Source: Bradyrhizobium sp. AUGA SZCCT0283 (GTDB taxonomy: Bacteria; Pseudomonadota; Alphaproteobacteria; Rhizobiales; Xanthobacteraceae). From it: a DNA stretch of 64,000 nucleotides. The translations under genes were made by a program, and so were the position numbers. Below are positions 29,242 through 36,650 of the stretch, one piece after another (position 1 is the stretch's first letter; the number at the start of each line of letters is the position of its first letter). A model generated the notes under the pieces. That model had not been told where the DNA came from. It searched no databases and saw only the letters and a program-made list of their open reading frames with translations. The stretch is from NCBI RefSeq assembly GCF_018130385.1, contig NZ_JAFCLU010000005.1, forward strand, positions 124,001 through 188,000. Direction: 5' to 3'.

Positions 29242-30234
29242 CTATCGCCAGCGCAGACGATCGCTGCGCATTTCGGAAGGCGTCATGCCATGAAAGCGGC
29301 GGAAGGCGCGATAGAAACTCGTGACGTTGAGGAAACCGCAGGCAAAGGCGATGTCGGACACCGCCATCCCGTCATGCTCCGGGTCCATGAGCATGAGACG
29401 GGCCTTCCGGAGCCGGGCCCCGCCGAGAATTTCGCTGAAGGATTCATCGACCTCGCCGAGCAGGTGCTGGATCGTGCGGGGCGGCATGCCGAGGCGCAAG
29501 GAAAGCCGCGACAGATCGAAATCCGGCTCGGCGGAGTGGCGGGCAACCACATGGCGGATGGCGACCCTCCTGGCTTCCGCCGTCGCGATAGCGTCGGCCT
29601 GCTCGCGAACCCGGTGGCCGGCCCCGAGCCAGCCGCCGACAAGGTCAAGGAGATGGCGCGACGCGTGGGCGGCCTGGAGCGCGCTCAGCGCCGCACCCTC
29701 CTGGACCAGAAGTCGGGCATAGCCGACGAGAAGGCGGGATTCGGCGCTGGTGTGGTCGAGGCGGCGGCACGCGAAATCCTCCGGCGCCAATCCCCATTCG
29801 ACGAAGGCGGCCGCAGGGATTCTGAGATTGAGCGTCGTTCCGCCCGACGGTGCCAGCGCTGCGCTGCTGGCTTCCATGACCGCGAGTGCCGACTCGCCCG
29901 GATCGACCTGCAGTTCGCGCCCGAACTGCCTGAGAAGCGTGCGCGTAGCGCCGATATTGAATCCGACATAAACATGCCCGTCGCTGTCCGGCCTGATATG
30001 CTTACGGCCGCGCAAGCCCAGAAACGACGAACTGTCCATCTCGCCGATGGTTACAAGGCCGTTGTCGACGAAGCGATGTCGGCCATAGACGCGGGTGTCC
30101 CCTTCGGCAAAGTCGACGCTCATCTCTTCGATGAGCAGGCGAAACCGTTCTGCCCAGAGCCGTGCCCGCTGAGAGGGGTCGGCGGGCTCCGGCACCTGCC
30201 GCGTATCGAATTGGGTTAGCTTGAACAATGACAC
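29242..30234 (-). CDS. AraC family transcriptional regulator
   Basis: 330 residues with an N-terminal effector-binding region of about 220 residues and a C-terminal double helix-turn-helix (FDLSRLSLRLGMPPRTIQHLL and MAVSDIAFACGFLNVTSFYRAFRRFHGMTPSEMR), the standard AraC signature. The start is GTG. It precedes the autotransporter gene on the same strand, so it may control that gene, or may have been placed there by chance. The N-terminal domain resembles the AraC-binding-like (cupin-like) group, and the ligand is not apparent. Confidence 0.9.
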   Translation of the reverse strand: MSLFKLTQFDTRQVPEPADPSQRARLWAERFRLLIEEMSVDFAEGDTRVYGRHRFVDNGLVTIGEMDSSSFLGLRGRKHIRPDSDGHVYVGFNIGATRTLLRQFGRELQVDPGESALAVMEASSAALAPSGGTTLNLRIPAAAFVEWGLAPEDFACRRLDHTSAESRLLVGYARLLVQEGAALSALQAAHASRHLLDLVGGWLGAGHRVREQADAIATAEARRVAIRHVVARHSAEPDFDLSRLSLRLGMPPRTIQHLLGEVDESFSEILGGARLRKARLMLMDPEHDGMAVSDIAFACGFLNVTSFYRAFRRFHGMTPSEMRSDRLRWR

Positions 30235-30287
30235 TGCTTTGATCTGCGTCTTATCCCGTCTCGGCGACAGCGGCGGGTCTACGGGAT

Positions 30288-32129
30288 CTAGCGCAGCGGC
30301 ACGATGAAGTCGGTGCCTTCGCCGGTTTCGCCGCCCTGGTTGATGCCGTGATCGGACACCACGATCGAGCTGCCGGTGGTCAGGATTTCTGCGATCCGTG
30401 CCATCGCCTCGGGAGCGATGGCGATGCGGTCCAGCGCCTCGGCGGGGCTGTTCGGCGCCGGCAGCGGCTTGGCTTCGGCAGCGGCTCCGCCGGTCATCTT
30501 GCGGCGTCGGGCAGTCCGGTCTTCCTCGTCGGTCCGGGCCGCATGGCGGGCCGTGACCGGCAGCGAGACCACCGTCCAGCGCAACAGGTTGGGATCGTTC
30601 TTGTCAGCCTCGGCGGTGAACACGTGCGTACCCAGCGGCCGGTCGTTCGGCGCGATGGTGATCGGAGCATCGAACTGCGGCTTGAAGTTCTCGCGGACGT
30701 ACAGCTTGGAATCCTTGCGGCTCACGAACACCGCAATCTGGCCGGGACGCCTGGGCGGGTCGGCCCTGGCAGCCTTTTCCGCGCCGGGCAGACGCGCCGC
30801 ATCCTTCTTCACGTCGGGTGCAGCGGCTCCAGCCGGCGCACCGGCGACCGCCTTGACGGGCTCGGCGGGCTTTTCGGCGGCCTTGGATTCGGGAGTCTTG
30901 GCTTCGGGAGTCTTGGCTTCCTCGACCTTGGCAATCGCTGCCGTGGGAGCCTCGGCGTTCACCTCGTCGGATTTCGTTTCCGAACTGGCTTCGACTTTCG
31001 CTTCGCCAGACTTGTCCTCGGCTTTGACGCTCTCGCTCGCGGAGACTTCGGCCTTCGTAACTTCGCCGGCGGACGGCTCTGGGGCCGACGCCTCCTCGAC
31101 TTTCTTGTCATCGGCCGTAACAGCGCCGGTCTCGGCCGATTTGACGTCAGCTGCCGCGGCTTCAGCCGCCGGCTCGGATTTCGGCGCGTCCGGCTTTGTT
31201 TCCGCACTCGACGTATCGCTGGCAGGTGGGACCCTCGCTGCAGACGGCGTTGCATCGGACATGGTCACGACGGCGTTGATCGCCGGCAGCGCGCTGCTGG
31301 CATCTGCGGTGTGGGTCCGTTCGCGGAGCGGCGCTGCGTGCCCGACGGTCGATCGGAGATCGAGGCTTGCTTCCGAACTCGCAGGCTTGGTCGCATGGCC
31401 TGCGTCCGCGCCCTTGTCGCTCTTCACCGCGGGCGCGTCGGTCGCCGGATCGTTGGCGATGAGGGGCTGCGGCACAACCTTCTGCGCCACCAGCAACGGG
31501 TGCGTGAAACTCGCAGGCGTGATCTGGCCGGGCGTGACGATGACGCGGGCGCCCATCCTGGTCCAGTTCCACATCTTCATGGCAAAGGCCATCGGCATGC
31601 GGATGCAGCCGTGCGACGCCGGATAGCCGGGCAACACGCCGGCATGCATCGCGACGCCCGACCAGGTGATGCGTTGCATGTAAGGCATCGGCGCGCCGCT
31701 ATAGATGTTGGAGCGGTGCATCTTGTGCTTCTGGATGATGCTGAACACGCCCATCGGGGTCGAATGACCCTTCATGCCCGTCGACACCGGGCTTTCGGCG
31801 AACAACCCGTTGGCGTCGTAGACGCGGACCTTCTGCTGCTCGATCGAGACCGCGATGATCAGCGGCCCATGCGGCTTGGCGTTGGTTTCCTTGATGGCGG
31901 CCTCAGTCTTGGCGGAAGGCCGGCGGGCTTTCGGCTTGCGCGGCTGCGCCACGGGTGCCGGCCGGTAATAGCCTGGATCGGCGTCCTGCCAGTAGAACAT
32001 GGTGGCGGCATCTGCCTGGGGCGCGACGATCAGGGTACCGGCCGCCGTCAACATCGCCATCTGCCAAAATTGCCGTTTGGAAATCGTTGCGCCCGCAATA
32101 CCCGCACTGAAAACTCGATGCCCGCTCAC
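30288..32129 (-). CDS. L,D-transpeptidase (YkuD) with Ala/Glu-rich linker and degenerate second domain
   Basis: About 613 residues. A signal-like segment ends at ADAA (about residue 41). The YkuD domain carries the catalytic SHGC at 172-175, with H162 ahead and R177 after, so 3-3 or lipoprotein cross-linking of peptidoglycan is expected. A 250-residue linker rich in alanine, lysine and glutamate follows. The last 140 residues (GQIAVFVSRKDSKLYVREN, PLGTHVFTAEA, SIVVSDHGINQGG) look like a second YkuD fold but without the SHGC motif. I prefer the GTG at 32129, with GAGG nine bases upstream, over a TTG at 32144. The 250 bases upstream hold the promoter region. Confidence 0.85.
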   Translation of the reverse strand: MSGHRVFSAGIAGATISKRQFWQMAMLTAAGTLIVAPQADAATMFYWQDADPGYYRPAPVAQPRKPKARRPSAKTEAAIKETNAKPHGPLIIAVSIEQQKVRVYDANGLFAESPVSTGMKGHSTPMGVFSIIQKHKMHRSNIYSGAPMPYMQRITWSGVAMHAGVLPGYPASHGCIRMPMAFAMKMWNWTRMGARVIVTPGQITPASFTHPLLVAQKVVPQPLIANDPATDAPAVKSDKGADAGHATKPASSEASLDLRSTVGHAAPLRERTHTADASSALPAINAVVTMSDATPSAARVPPASDTSSAETKPDAPKSEPAAEAAAADVKSAETGAVTADDKKVEEASAPEPSAGEVTKAEVSASESVKAEDKSGEAKVEASSETKSDEVNAEAPTAAIAKVEEAKTPEAKTPESKAAEKPAEPVKAVAGAPAGAAAPDVKKDAARLPGAEKAARADPPRRPGQIAVFVSRKDSKLYVRENFKPQFDAPITIAPNDRPLGTHVFTAEADKNDPNLLRWTVVSLPVTARHAARTDEEDRTARRRKMTGGAAAEAKPLPAPNSPAEALDRIAIAPEAMARIAEILTTGSSIVVSDHGINQGGETGEGTDFIVPLR

Positions 32130-32380
32130 GCGCTTGATCCTCAAATCCGGTTACTCGAATCTACTCTTCCGATAATTATTTGTTGTCGCAGAGGCGAAAA
32201 GCGTTCACCAGCGTAGGCCTTCTAATTCCAGCGCTTTTCGCCCCAATCGTAGCAAAAAAGCCTCACATTCCGTTAAACGGCGGGCCGGCTGGGGCGCATC
32301 GGCCGGCAGCTCCGGGCGGCGGTCTTCCTGTGCGGCTTTCCGCCACTACATAGGCGGCGAGCCCTTCAGCGGAGATATCA

Positions 32381-32929
32381 ATGACATCCAAGGCCAAAGT
32401 TAAGTGTGACAGGAAGTGGCGAAGTCTGGCCTTGGGGGCGCTGGCGCTGGTGCTTTGGCAGGCAAGCCCGGCGTCGGCCGCTGACGAGCCCGACCTGATT
32501 TTTCGCCGCTCGACGGTGTTCAAGTGGCTGAGCCCGAACGACAAGCTCGCCACCTACGCCGTCGACGATCCCGAGGTCGAGGGGGTGGCCTGTCACTTCA
32601 CGGTGCCGGAAAGGGGCGGCTTCAAGGGCTGGCTCGGCGTTGCCGAGGAGGTCTCGGACATCTCGCTGGCGTGCCGCCAGATCGGCCCCATCAAGTTCAA
32701 GCACAAGTCTGAGCAGGGTGACGACATGTTCCGGCAGCGCCGCTCGCTGTTCTTCAAGAAGATGCAGATCGTCCGCGGCTGCGACGCCAAACGCAACGTG
32801 CTGGTCTATATGGTCTATTCGGACAGGCTGATCGAGGGTTCACCCAAAAACTCGACGTCCTCGGTGCCGATCATGCCCTGGGGGGCCGCCGACGCCGCGG
32901 TTCAGAAATGCGGTGAATTCATCCAGTAA
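32381..32929 (+). CDS. creA: CreA family periplasmic protein
   Basis: 182 residues with a basic start, a signal peptide (WRSLALGALALVLWQASPASAAD) and the CreA core: RRSTVFKWLSPNDKLATYAVDDPEVEGVACHFTV and LACRQIGPIKFK. Two conserved cysteines lie in the VACHF and SLACRQ segments. CreA proteins are common in proteobacteria; their role is unsettled. The upstream 250 bases separate it from the divergent L,D-transpeptidase gene. No operon partner downstream. Confidence 0.9.
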   Translation: MTSKAKVKCDRKWRSLALGALALVLWQASPASAADEPDLIFRRSTVFKWLSPNDKLATYAVDDPEVEGVACHFTVPERGGFKGWLGVAEEVSDISLACRQIGPIKFKHKSEQGDDMFRQRRSLFFKKMQIVRGCDAKRNVLVYMVYSDRLIEGSPKNSTSSVPIMPWGAADAAVQKCGEFIQ

Positions 32930-32986
32930 GTCCGATGCCAGCCAGGATCCGAGATCGAGATCGGATCCTCGATCAGGGCTTCGGGC

Positions 32987-33289
32987 TTACCGTTTGACCG
33001 GATTGGAATATTGGCGGGCCTCCAGGCCGGTTCTGGCCTTGCGTTCACGGCAACCGACCAGGTGCACGAATTTTTGCGGCGCAGAGACATTGCCGCGAAA
33101 TTCGCCGCCTTGCTGTGACATCGCGCCACAAGGGCTCACAGGATGCTCGAAGGTTTTTCCCTGACGCTCCACCGGCTGGCCGGGTTTGCGGGTCGGGGTT
33201 GTATTGCCAACATCGATGTTGCCACTACCCACGACGGCTATCCTTTGTTGAGGAAGGGTCAAAACGCACAAGCGCGCGCAAAGTTGCAC
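32987..33289 (-). CDS. Hypothetical protein, weakly supported
   Basis: A 100-codon frame with GTG start. The C-terminal two thirds (TPTRKPGQPVERQGKTFEHPV through CGAMSQQGGEF to RQYSNPVKR) have GC-rich third codon positions like a real gene, while the first 25 residues do not. No clear ribosome site is seen. It could be a short secreted protein whose start has been misread, or a decayed gene. I keep it because the stretch 32930-33614 otherwise contains no gene. Confidence 0.3.
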   Translation of the reverse strand: MQLCARLCVLTLPQQRIAVVGSGNIDVGNTTPTRKPGQPVERQGKTFEHPVSPCGAMSQQGGEFRGNVSAPQKFVHLVGCRERKARTGLEARQYSNPVKR

Positions 33290-33614
33290 GGCGTTCGACT
33301 GAGTCGGCCGGTCCAGGGCGTCGGTTCATCCGGTCAGCCAATGAACGAGGCTGTCCTCGTCCATGGAAGGAGGTCCAAAGCGGCCCACCGGCCGGCTGAC
33401 GGTGTTCAGCCTGATCCTTTCAAGTGGGGACGTTCCGGCTGAATTCATTGAACTTTTCCGGCTATTGTTTCGTCCGGTAGGGCCGACGAAACAATACTCC
33501 AGCGCGACGAAACCATTTTCCGTTTTTGGCGCAGATGTCCGGAAACAGCCGACGGCTATCACGCCGTCAACGAGCCGGCGGGCGCTGCCGGCCACGACAA
33601 CCGGAGACAGTCAG
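33290..33614. other. Non-coding stretch upstream of small secreted protein genes
   Basis: About 325 bases with no supported gene. It contains an AAGGAGGT ribosome-site-like string at 33366 with no start codon at the right distance, and an inverted repeat around TTGTTTCGTCCGG and CCGACGAAACAA at about 33465-33494, which could form a hairpin. The promoter for the two small genes downstream is probably here. Confidence 0.4.
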
Positions 33615-33776
33615 ATGCGGACCACCAGCTTCATCCTCGCCTTCGCCTTTATCCTGGCTGGTCCCTCGATGGCTGGTTCTTCCAACCAGTACCTGCCGGG
33701 CGTCGGTACCTTCGCCTATAACGGCTCGCCGGTTGCGGCCCCGGCGCCCCAGCCGATGGTCGTGGCCGCCAATTGA
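33615..33776 (+). CDS. Small secreted protein (53 residues)
   Basis: The peptide starts with a signal sequence (RTTSFILAFAFILAGPSMAG) with GGAGA about eight bases before the ATG. The mature part is only about 33 residues (SSNQYLPGVGTFAYNGSPVAA and a proline-rich tail). A longer open frame upstream has no similarity or ribosome site. It is followed by another small secreted protein 44 bases later, which it probably shares a transcript with. No family recognised. Confidence 0.6.
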   Translation: MRTTSFILAFAFILAGPSMAGSSNQYLPGVGTFAYNGSPVAAPAPQPMVVAAN

Positions 33777-33820
33777 GCGTGGCGGACCCTTCGCAAAAAG
33801 ATCGCCGACAAAGGCCCGGT

Positions 33821-34225
33821 ATGTTGGTACGCATCTGTTCCGCTGTAATGCTGTCGCTCTTCCTTTTCAGCGGCTCGGCGCAGGCTCAGGTCCAGCTCCA
33901 GTTTCAGCCGCCGCAGACCTCGTTCCGTTCCCTGTTCAAAGTACCCGATCCGCGCGGCGAGTTCGTGCGGCTTTGCGCGCCCCATATGGTCGGCCGCTGG
34001 GCGCACCCCGAAAGCGTCTGCGGCTGCCTGCACGACTACGCCGCCGCGACCGTGGAAGATGCCGACCTGCGCGAAGCGCTGCTGCGCGGCATCAGTGAGA
34101 CCGGGGTGCCGACGATCGAGACCGCATGGGTGCCGCCGTCCAAGCAAGCCGAGATCGGCCCGACCTTCACCAAGATCGCCAAGCCGACGCTGCAGTGCAT
34201 GTTCGAGCCGGCGACGAACAAGTAA
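33821..34225 (+). CDS. Small secreted cysteine-containing protein
   Basis: 134 residues with a signal peptide (LVRICSAVMLSLFLFSGSAQAQ). The mature part has the segment RLCAPHMVGRWAHPESVCGCLHDYAAATVED with a Cys-Gly-Cys and further cysteines, one in the C-terminal LQCMFEP, so two disulfides are plausible. The ATG at 33821 has AAAGG six bases upstream; a TTG start 16 codons earlier lacks one. Similar proteins are known to me only as hypothetical in Bradyrhizobium-like genomes. The next gene is 85 bases downstream on the same strand. Confidence 0.65.
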   Translation: MLVRICSAVMLSLFLFSGSAQAQVQLQFQPPQTSFRSLFKVPDPRGEFVRLCAPHMVGRWAHPESVCGCLHDYAAATVEDADLREALLRGISETGVPTIETAWVPPSKQAEIGPTFTKIAKPTLQCMFEPATNK

Positions 34226-34310
34226 GGTCGGCGCGGCTTAGCTCCACATTCCCCGCAGGCTCGACACGCCGGTAACGGCCATTGTAAGCAATGACCGGTC
34301 GAAGATCTGC

Positions 34311-35549
34311 GTGAGCCAGCCAATGCAGCCGGGACGAATCCTGCTCTCATGCGCGGTGCTTGTCGCGCTGGGCGTGCCAGCCGGCGCTGCACCCGACGAG
34401 GAGTTGTTGGGGAAGGCGGCCGGCTATCCGGTCGGCTCGCGCGCCAACTGGTTTTATGACGAGCGCGTCCGGGTCGGATCGTTCAGTCACCTCGACAGCA
34501 TTCTGCAGCACTACACGCTAAAGAAGGCAACTGCTCCACGGCCACTGCCGAAAATTTCCACCGAGCCCAAGATCGAGTATCGGTTCGAACAGCAGACCCG
34601 CACGCTCGACGACTTTCTCGACCATCAACGCGTGACCGGCTTCCTCCTCATCAGGGATGGCGAGGTGCTGACTGAGCGCTATCAATACAATCGCAATGCC
34701 GAGCATCGTTTCGTTTCGCATTCGATGGCGAAATCCATCGTCAGCATTGCCGTCGGGATGGCGCTGGCCGAAAAGAAGATCGCTTCGCTCGACGACACCA
34801 TCGCCAGATACGTGCCTGATCTGGCCGGCAATCCCTATGGCGAGACGACGATACGCAACATGCTGCGGATGGCGTCCGGCGTGCCGTTTCAGGAGGTCTA
34901 CGACGGCAAGGACGATCTGGCGAAATTCAACGGGATCCGCCTCACGCAGGATTCGGTCGCAGCGCTGCGCGCCTTCACGACACGCGAGGTCGAGCAAGGG
35001 ACGCGCTTTCATTATGCGTCCAACCAGACCGTGGCGCTGACGCTGTTGCTGCGGGCGGTGACCGGCACCTCGGTGAGCGAATATCTGACGACGCGGCTGT
35101 GGCAGCCGATGGGCGCGGAGGCCGATGCGACCTGGATCAGGACCAAGGACGGCACCGAAAGCGGCTCGGGGAATTTCAATGCGGTCCTGCGCGACTATGG
35201 CCGTCTTGGAATCCTGCTGGCGAACGACGGCGCGTTGGGCGACCGGAAGATCGTGCCGAAGGACTATCTGCTCGACGCCACCGACTGGCACCGCCAGCCC
35301 GAGGCGTTCGCGCCGCGCAAGGCGACGCCCTATTTCGGCTATGGCTACCAGTTCTGGCTGTTTCCGGGTGAGAAGCGGCGGTTCGCGCTGCTCGGCGTCT
35401 ACGGGCAGTCGATCTTCGTCGATCCCGAACTCAAGCTCGTCATGGTGATCACCGCCGCGGCGAAGAACGCCAGCGTCGGGAAAGAAAGCTTCGCGCGTGA
35501 GCGCGACGCGCTGTGGCGCGGGGTCGTCGGCCGATACGGAAGCTGGTAG
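34311..35549 (+). CDS. Serine hydrolase, beta-lactamase class C family
   Basis: 412 residues, exported by a signal peptide of about 27 residues. The catalytic SxxK is S138-M-A-K141 in VSHSMAKSIVS; the tyrosine of the second motif is Y235 in FHYASN. The fold also includes penicillin-binding proteins, esterases and 6-aminohexanoate-dimer hydrolases; the context gives no hint of a substrate, and true beta-lactamase activity is unproven. A GTG start is used; an ATG lies four codons inside. A SnoaL-like gene follows 40 bases later. Confidence 0.85.
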   Translation: MSQPMQPGRILLSCAVLVALGVPAGAAPDEELLGKAAGYPVGSRANWFYDERVRVGSFSHLDSILQHYTLKKATAPRPLPKISTEPKIEYRFEQQTRTLDDFLDHQRVTGFLLIRDGEVLTERYQYNRNAEHRFVSHSMAKSIVSIAVGMALAEKKIASLDDTIARYVPDLAGNPYGETTIRNMLRMASGVPFQEVYDGKDDLAKFNGIRLTQDSVAALRAFTTREVEQGTRFHYASNQTVALTLLLRAVTGTSVSEYLTTRLWQPMGAEADATWIRTKDGTESGSGNFNAVLRDYGRLGILLANDGALGDRKIVPKDYLLDATDWHRQPEAFAPRKATPYFGYGYQFWLFPGEKRRFALLGVYGQSIFVDPELKLVMVITAAAKNASVGKESFARERDALWRGVVGRYGSW

Positions 35550-35589
35550 GTTGGGGCTCAAACTCGAAACAGATTGCACAGGGGCAACC

Positions 35590-36030
35590 ATGCGATTCAT
35601 CCTCATCGGCGCATTCTTGTTCGTTGCTTCCCCGGTTCTGGCCGCCGATGCGGCGACGCAGGAAGCCAACAAGAAGACCGTGCTCGATTTCTACGAGGCC
35701 GGCCTCAACAGGAAGGACTTTGACGCCGCCGCGAAGTTTTTCGGGCCGCACTACATCCAGCACAATCCGACGGCGCCGGACGGCATCGAAGGCTTCAAGG
35801 CGTTCCTTGGCTTCCTGCGGGAAAAATTCCCGGACTCGCGGAGCGAGATCAAGCGCGCCTTCGCCGACGGCGACTACGTGATCCTGCATGTTCACAGCGT
35901 GCGCGAGACGGGGGCACGCGGCCGCGCCATCGTTGACATTTTCAGGCTCGAGAACGGCAAGATCGTCGAACACTGGGACGTCGTGCAGGAGATTCCGGAG
36001 AAGGCCGCGAACACCAACGGCATGTTCTAG
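35590..36030 (+). CDS. SnoaL-like / nuclear transport factor 2 fold secreted protein
   Basis: 146 residues with a signal peptide (RFILIGAFLFVASPVLAA). The rest (VLDFYEAGLNRKDFDAAAKFFG, HYIQHNPTAPDGIEGFKAFL, VRETGARGRAIVDIFRLENGKIVEHWDVVQ) is a classic SnoaL-like cone-shaped fold used by small isomerases, hydrolases and binding proteins. AGGGG precedes the ATG. It probably shares a transcript with the serine hydrolase before it. The stop codon borders repeat C3. Confidence 0.85.
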   Translation: MRFILIGAFLFVASPVLAADAATQEANKKTVLDFYEAGLNRKDFDAAAKFFGPHYIQHNPTAPDGIEGFKAFLGFLREKFPDSRSEIKRAFADGDYVILHVHSVRETGARGRAIVDIFRLENGKIVEHWDVVQEIPEKAANTNGMF

Positions 36031-36032
36031 AC

Positions 36033-36132
36033 CAGAGCGTTTTCCAGCGAAGTGGCGACCGGTTCGCGTCAAGAAAACGCGTCAAATCAAAATCTCGAGC
36101 CCTGTTCCGATTCCATCGGAACAGGGCTCGAG
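36033..36132. repeat. Interspersed repeat, family C (copy 3, well preserved)
   Basis: It opens with AGAGCGTTTTCCAGCGAAGTGG, continues with the CGGTTCGCGTCAAGAAAACGC core and ends in a perfect hairpin: 17-base arms at 36094-36110 and 36116-36132 with a five-base loop. The hairpin lies between converging genes and may end transcription of both. Confidence 0.8.
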
Positions 36133-36142
36133 GCGATCGCCG

Positions 36143-36397
36143 CTATCGCTTCTTGGTCCCCAGCCTCTGAATGCACTTGCGGGTGCGGAGCACGCCTGAG
36201 GTCGTCATCTGCGAGCCCTGGACTTCCTTGATCTGTCCGGCCGGGCACGAACCGTCGTCGACCATGACGCGCTGGCCGAGCCTGAGGTCGATGATGTCCT
36301 GCTCGCGCGAAACCACCTGGGCGAGGGCGGGGCTCGTGAGCAGCCACAGCACGAGGCCGGCGGGCAGGGCAAGCGACCGGGAAACCTTCGTCATCAT
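36143..36397 (-). CDS. Small secreted protein (84 residues)
   Basis: A signal peptide (TKVSRSLALPAGLVLWLLTSPALAQ) is followed by about 57 residues, including LRLGQRVMVDDGSCPAGQIKEVQGSQMTTSGVLRTRKCIQRL with two cysteines. It may start at the ATG at 36397, with GAGG eight bases upstream, or at a GTG at 36415 whose bases overlap the preceding gene's stop (GTGA). Either way it is coupled to the 50-residue membrane protein before it. No function can be assigned. Confidence 0.65.
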   Translation of the reverse strand: MMTKVSRSLALPAGLVLWLLTSPALAQVVSREQDIIDLRLGQRVMVDDGSCPAGQIKEVQGSQMTTSGVLRTRKCIQRLGTKKR

Positions 36398-36411
36398 CAA
36401 TCCGGCCTCGC

Positions 36412-36564
36412 TCACTTGGTCTTGATCTTCAGCCCATCGGGGCCGACATTGATCTGCAGGCCCTCGGGTTCTTGCTTGGCTTTATAGAGATTGTAGCTGA
36501 GCACGCCGACCGCGACGATCAACACGCCGATAACGAGATACAGAACGTTGCGATTGCTGGGCAT
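36412..36564 (-). CDS. Small membrane protein (50 residues)
   Basis: The peptide PSNRNVLYLVIGVLIVAVG, then LSYNLYKAKQEPEGLQINVG, has one transmembrane helix (about residues 7-22) and an amphipathic C-terminus. The stop overlaps the possible GTG start of the following small secreted protein, so the two look like a short operon. It is shorter than the cutoff of common gene finders but has normal codon use. A tail in this style is seen in small proteins of Bradyrhizobium-like genomes, but no function is known to me. Confidence 0.65.
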   Translation of the reverse strand: MPSNRNVLYLVIGVLIVAVGVLSYNLYKAKQEPEGLQINVGPDGLKIKTK

Positions 36565-36650
36565 CCGGTGTTTCCGCCGTGATATTGAAACAGGCGTTGA
36601 GCTTAGTGACGCGGCGGCGATTCTGATAGGGCGGTGGCCGACGCGTGCAG

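Noticed and set aside
28179..29324. 381-codon proline-rich frame on the plus strand
   Set aside because: It is the reverse complement of the glycine-rich array of the autotransporter; GGC codons read as CCG.
34311..35549. Calling the serine hydrolase a beta-lactamase
   Set aside because: The SxxK motif fits the whole penicillin-recognising family, including esterases; no evidence favours antibiotic resistance.
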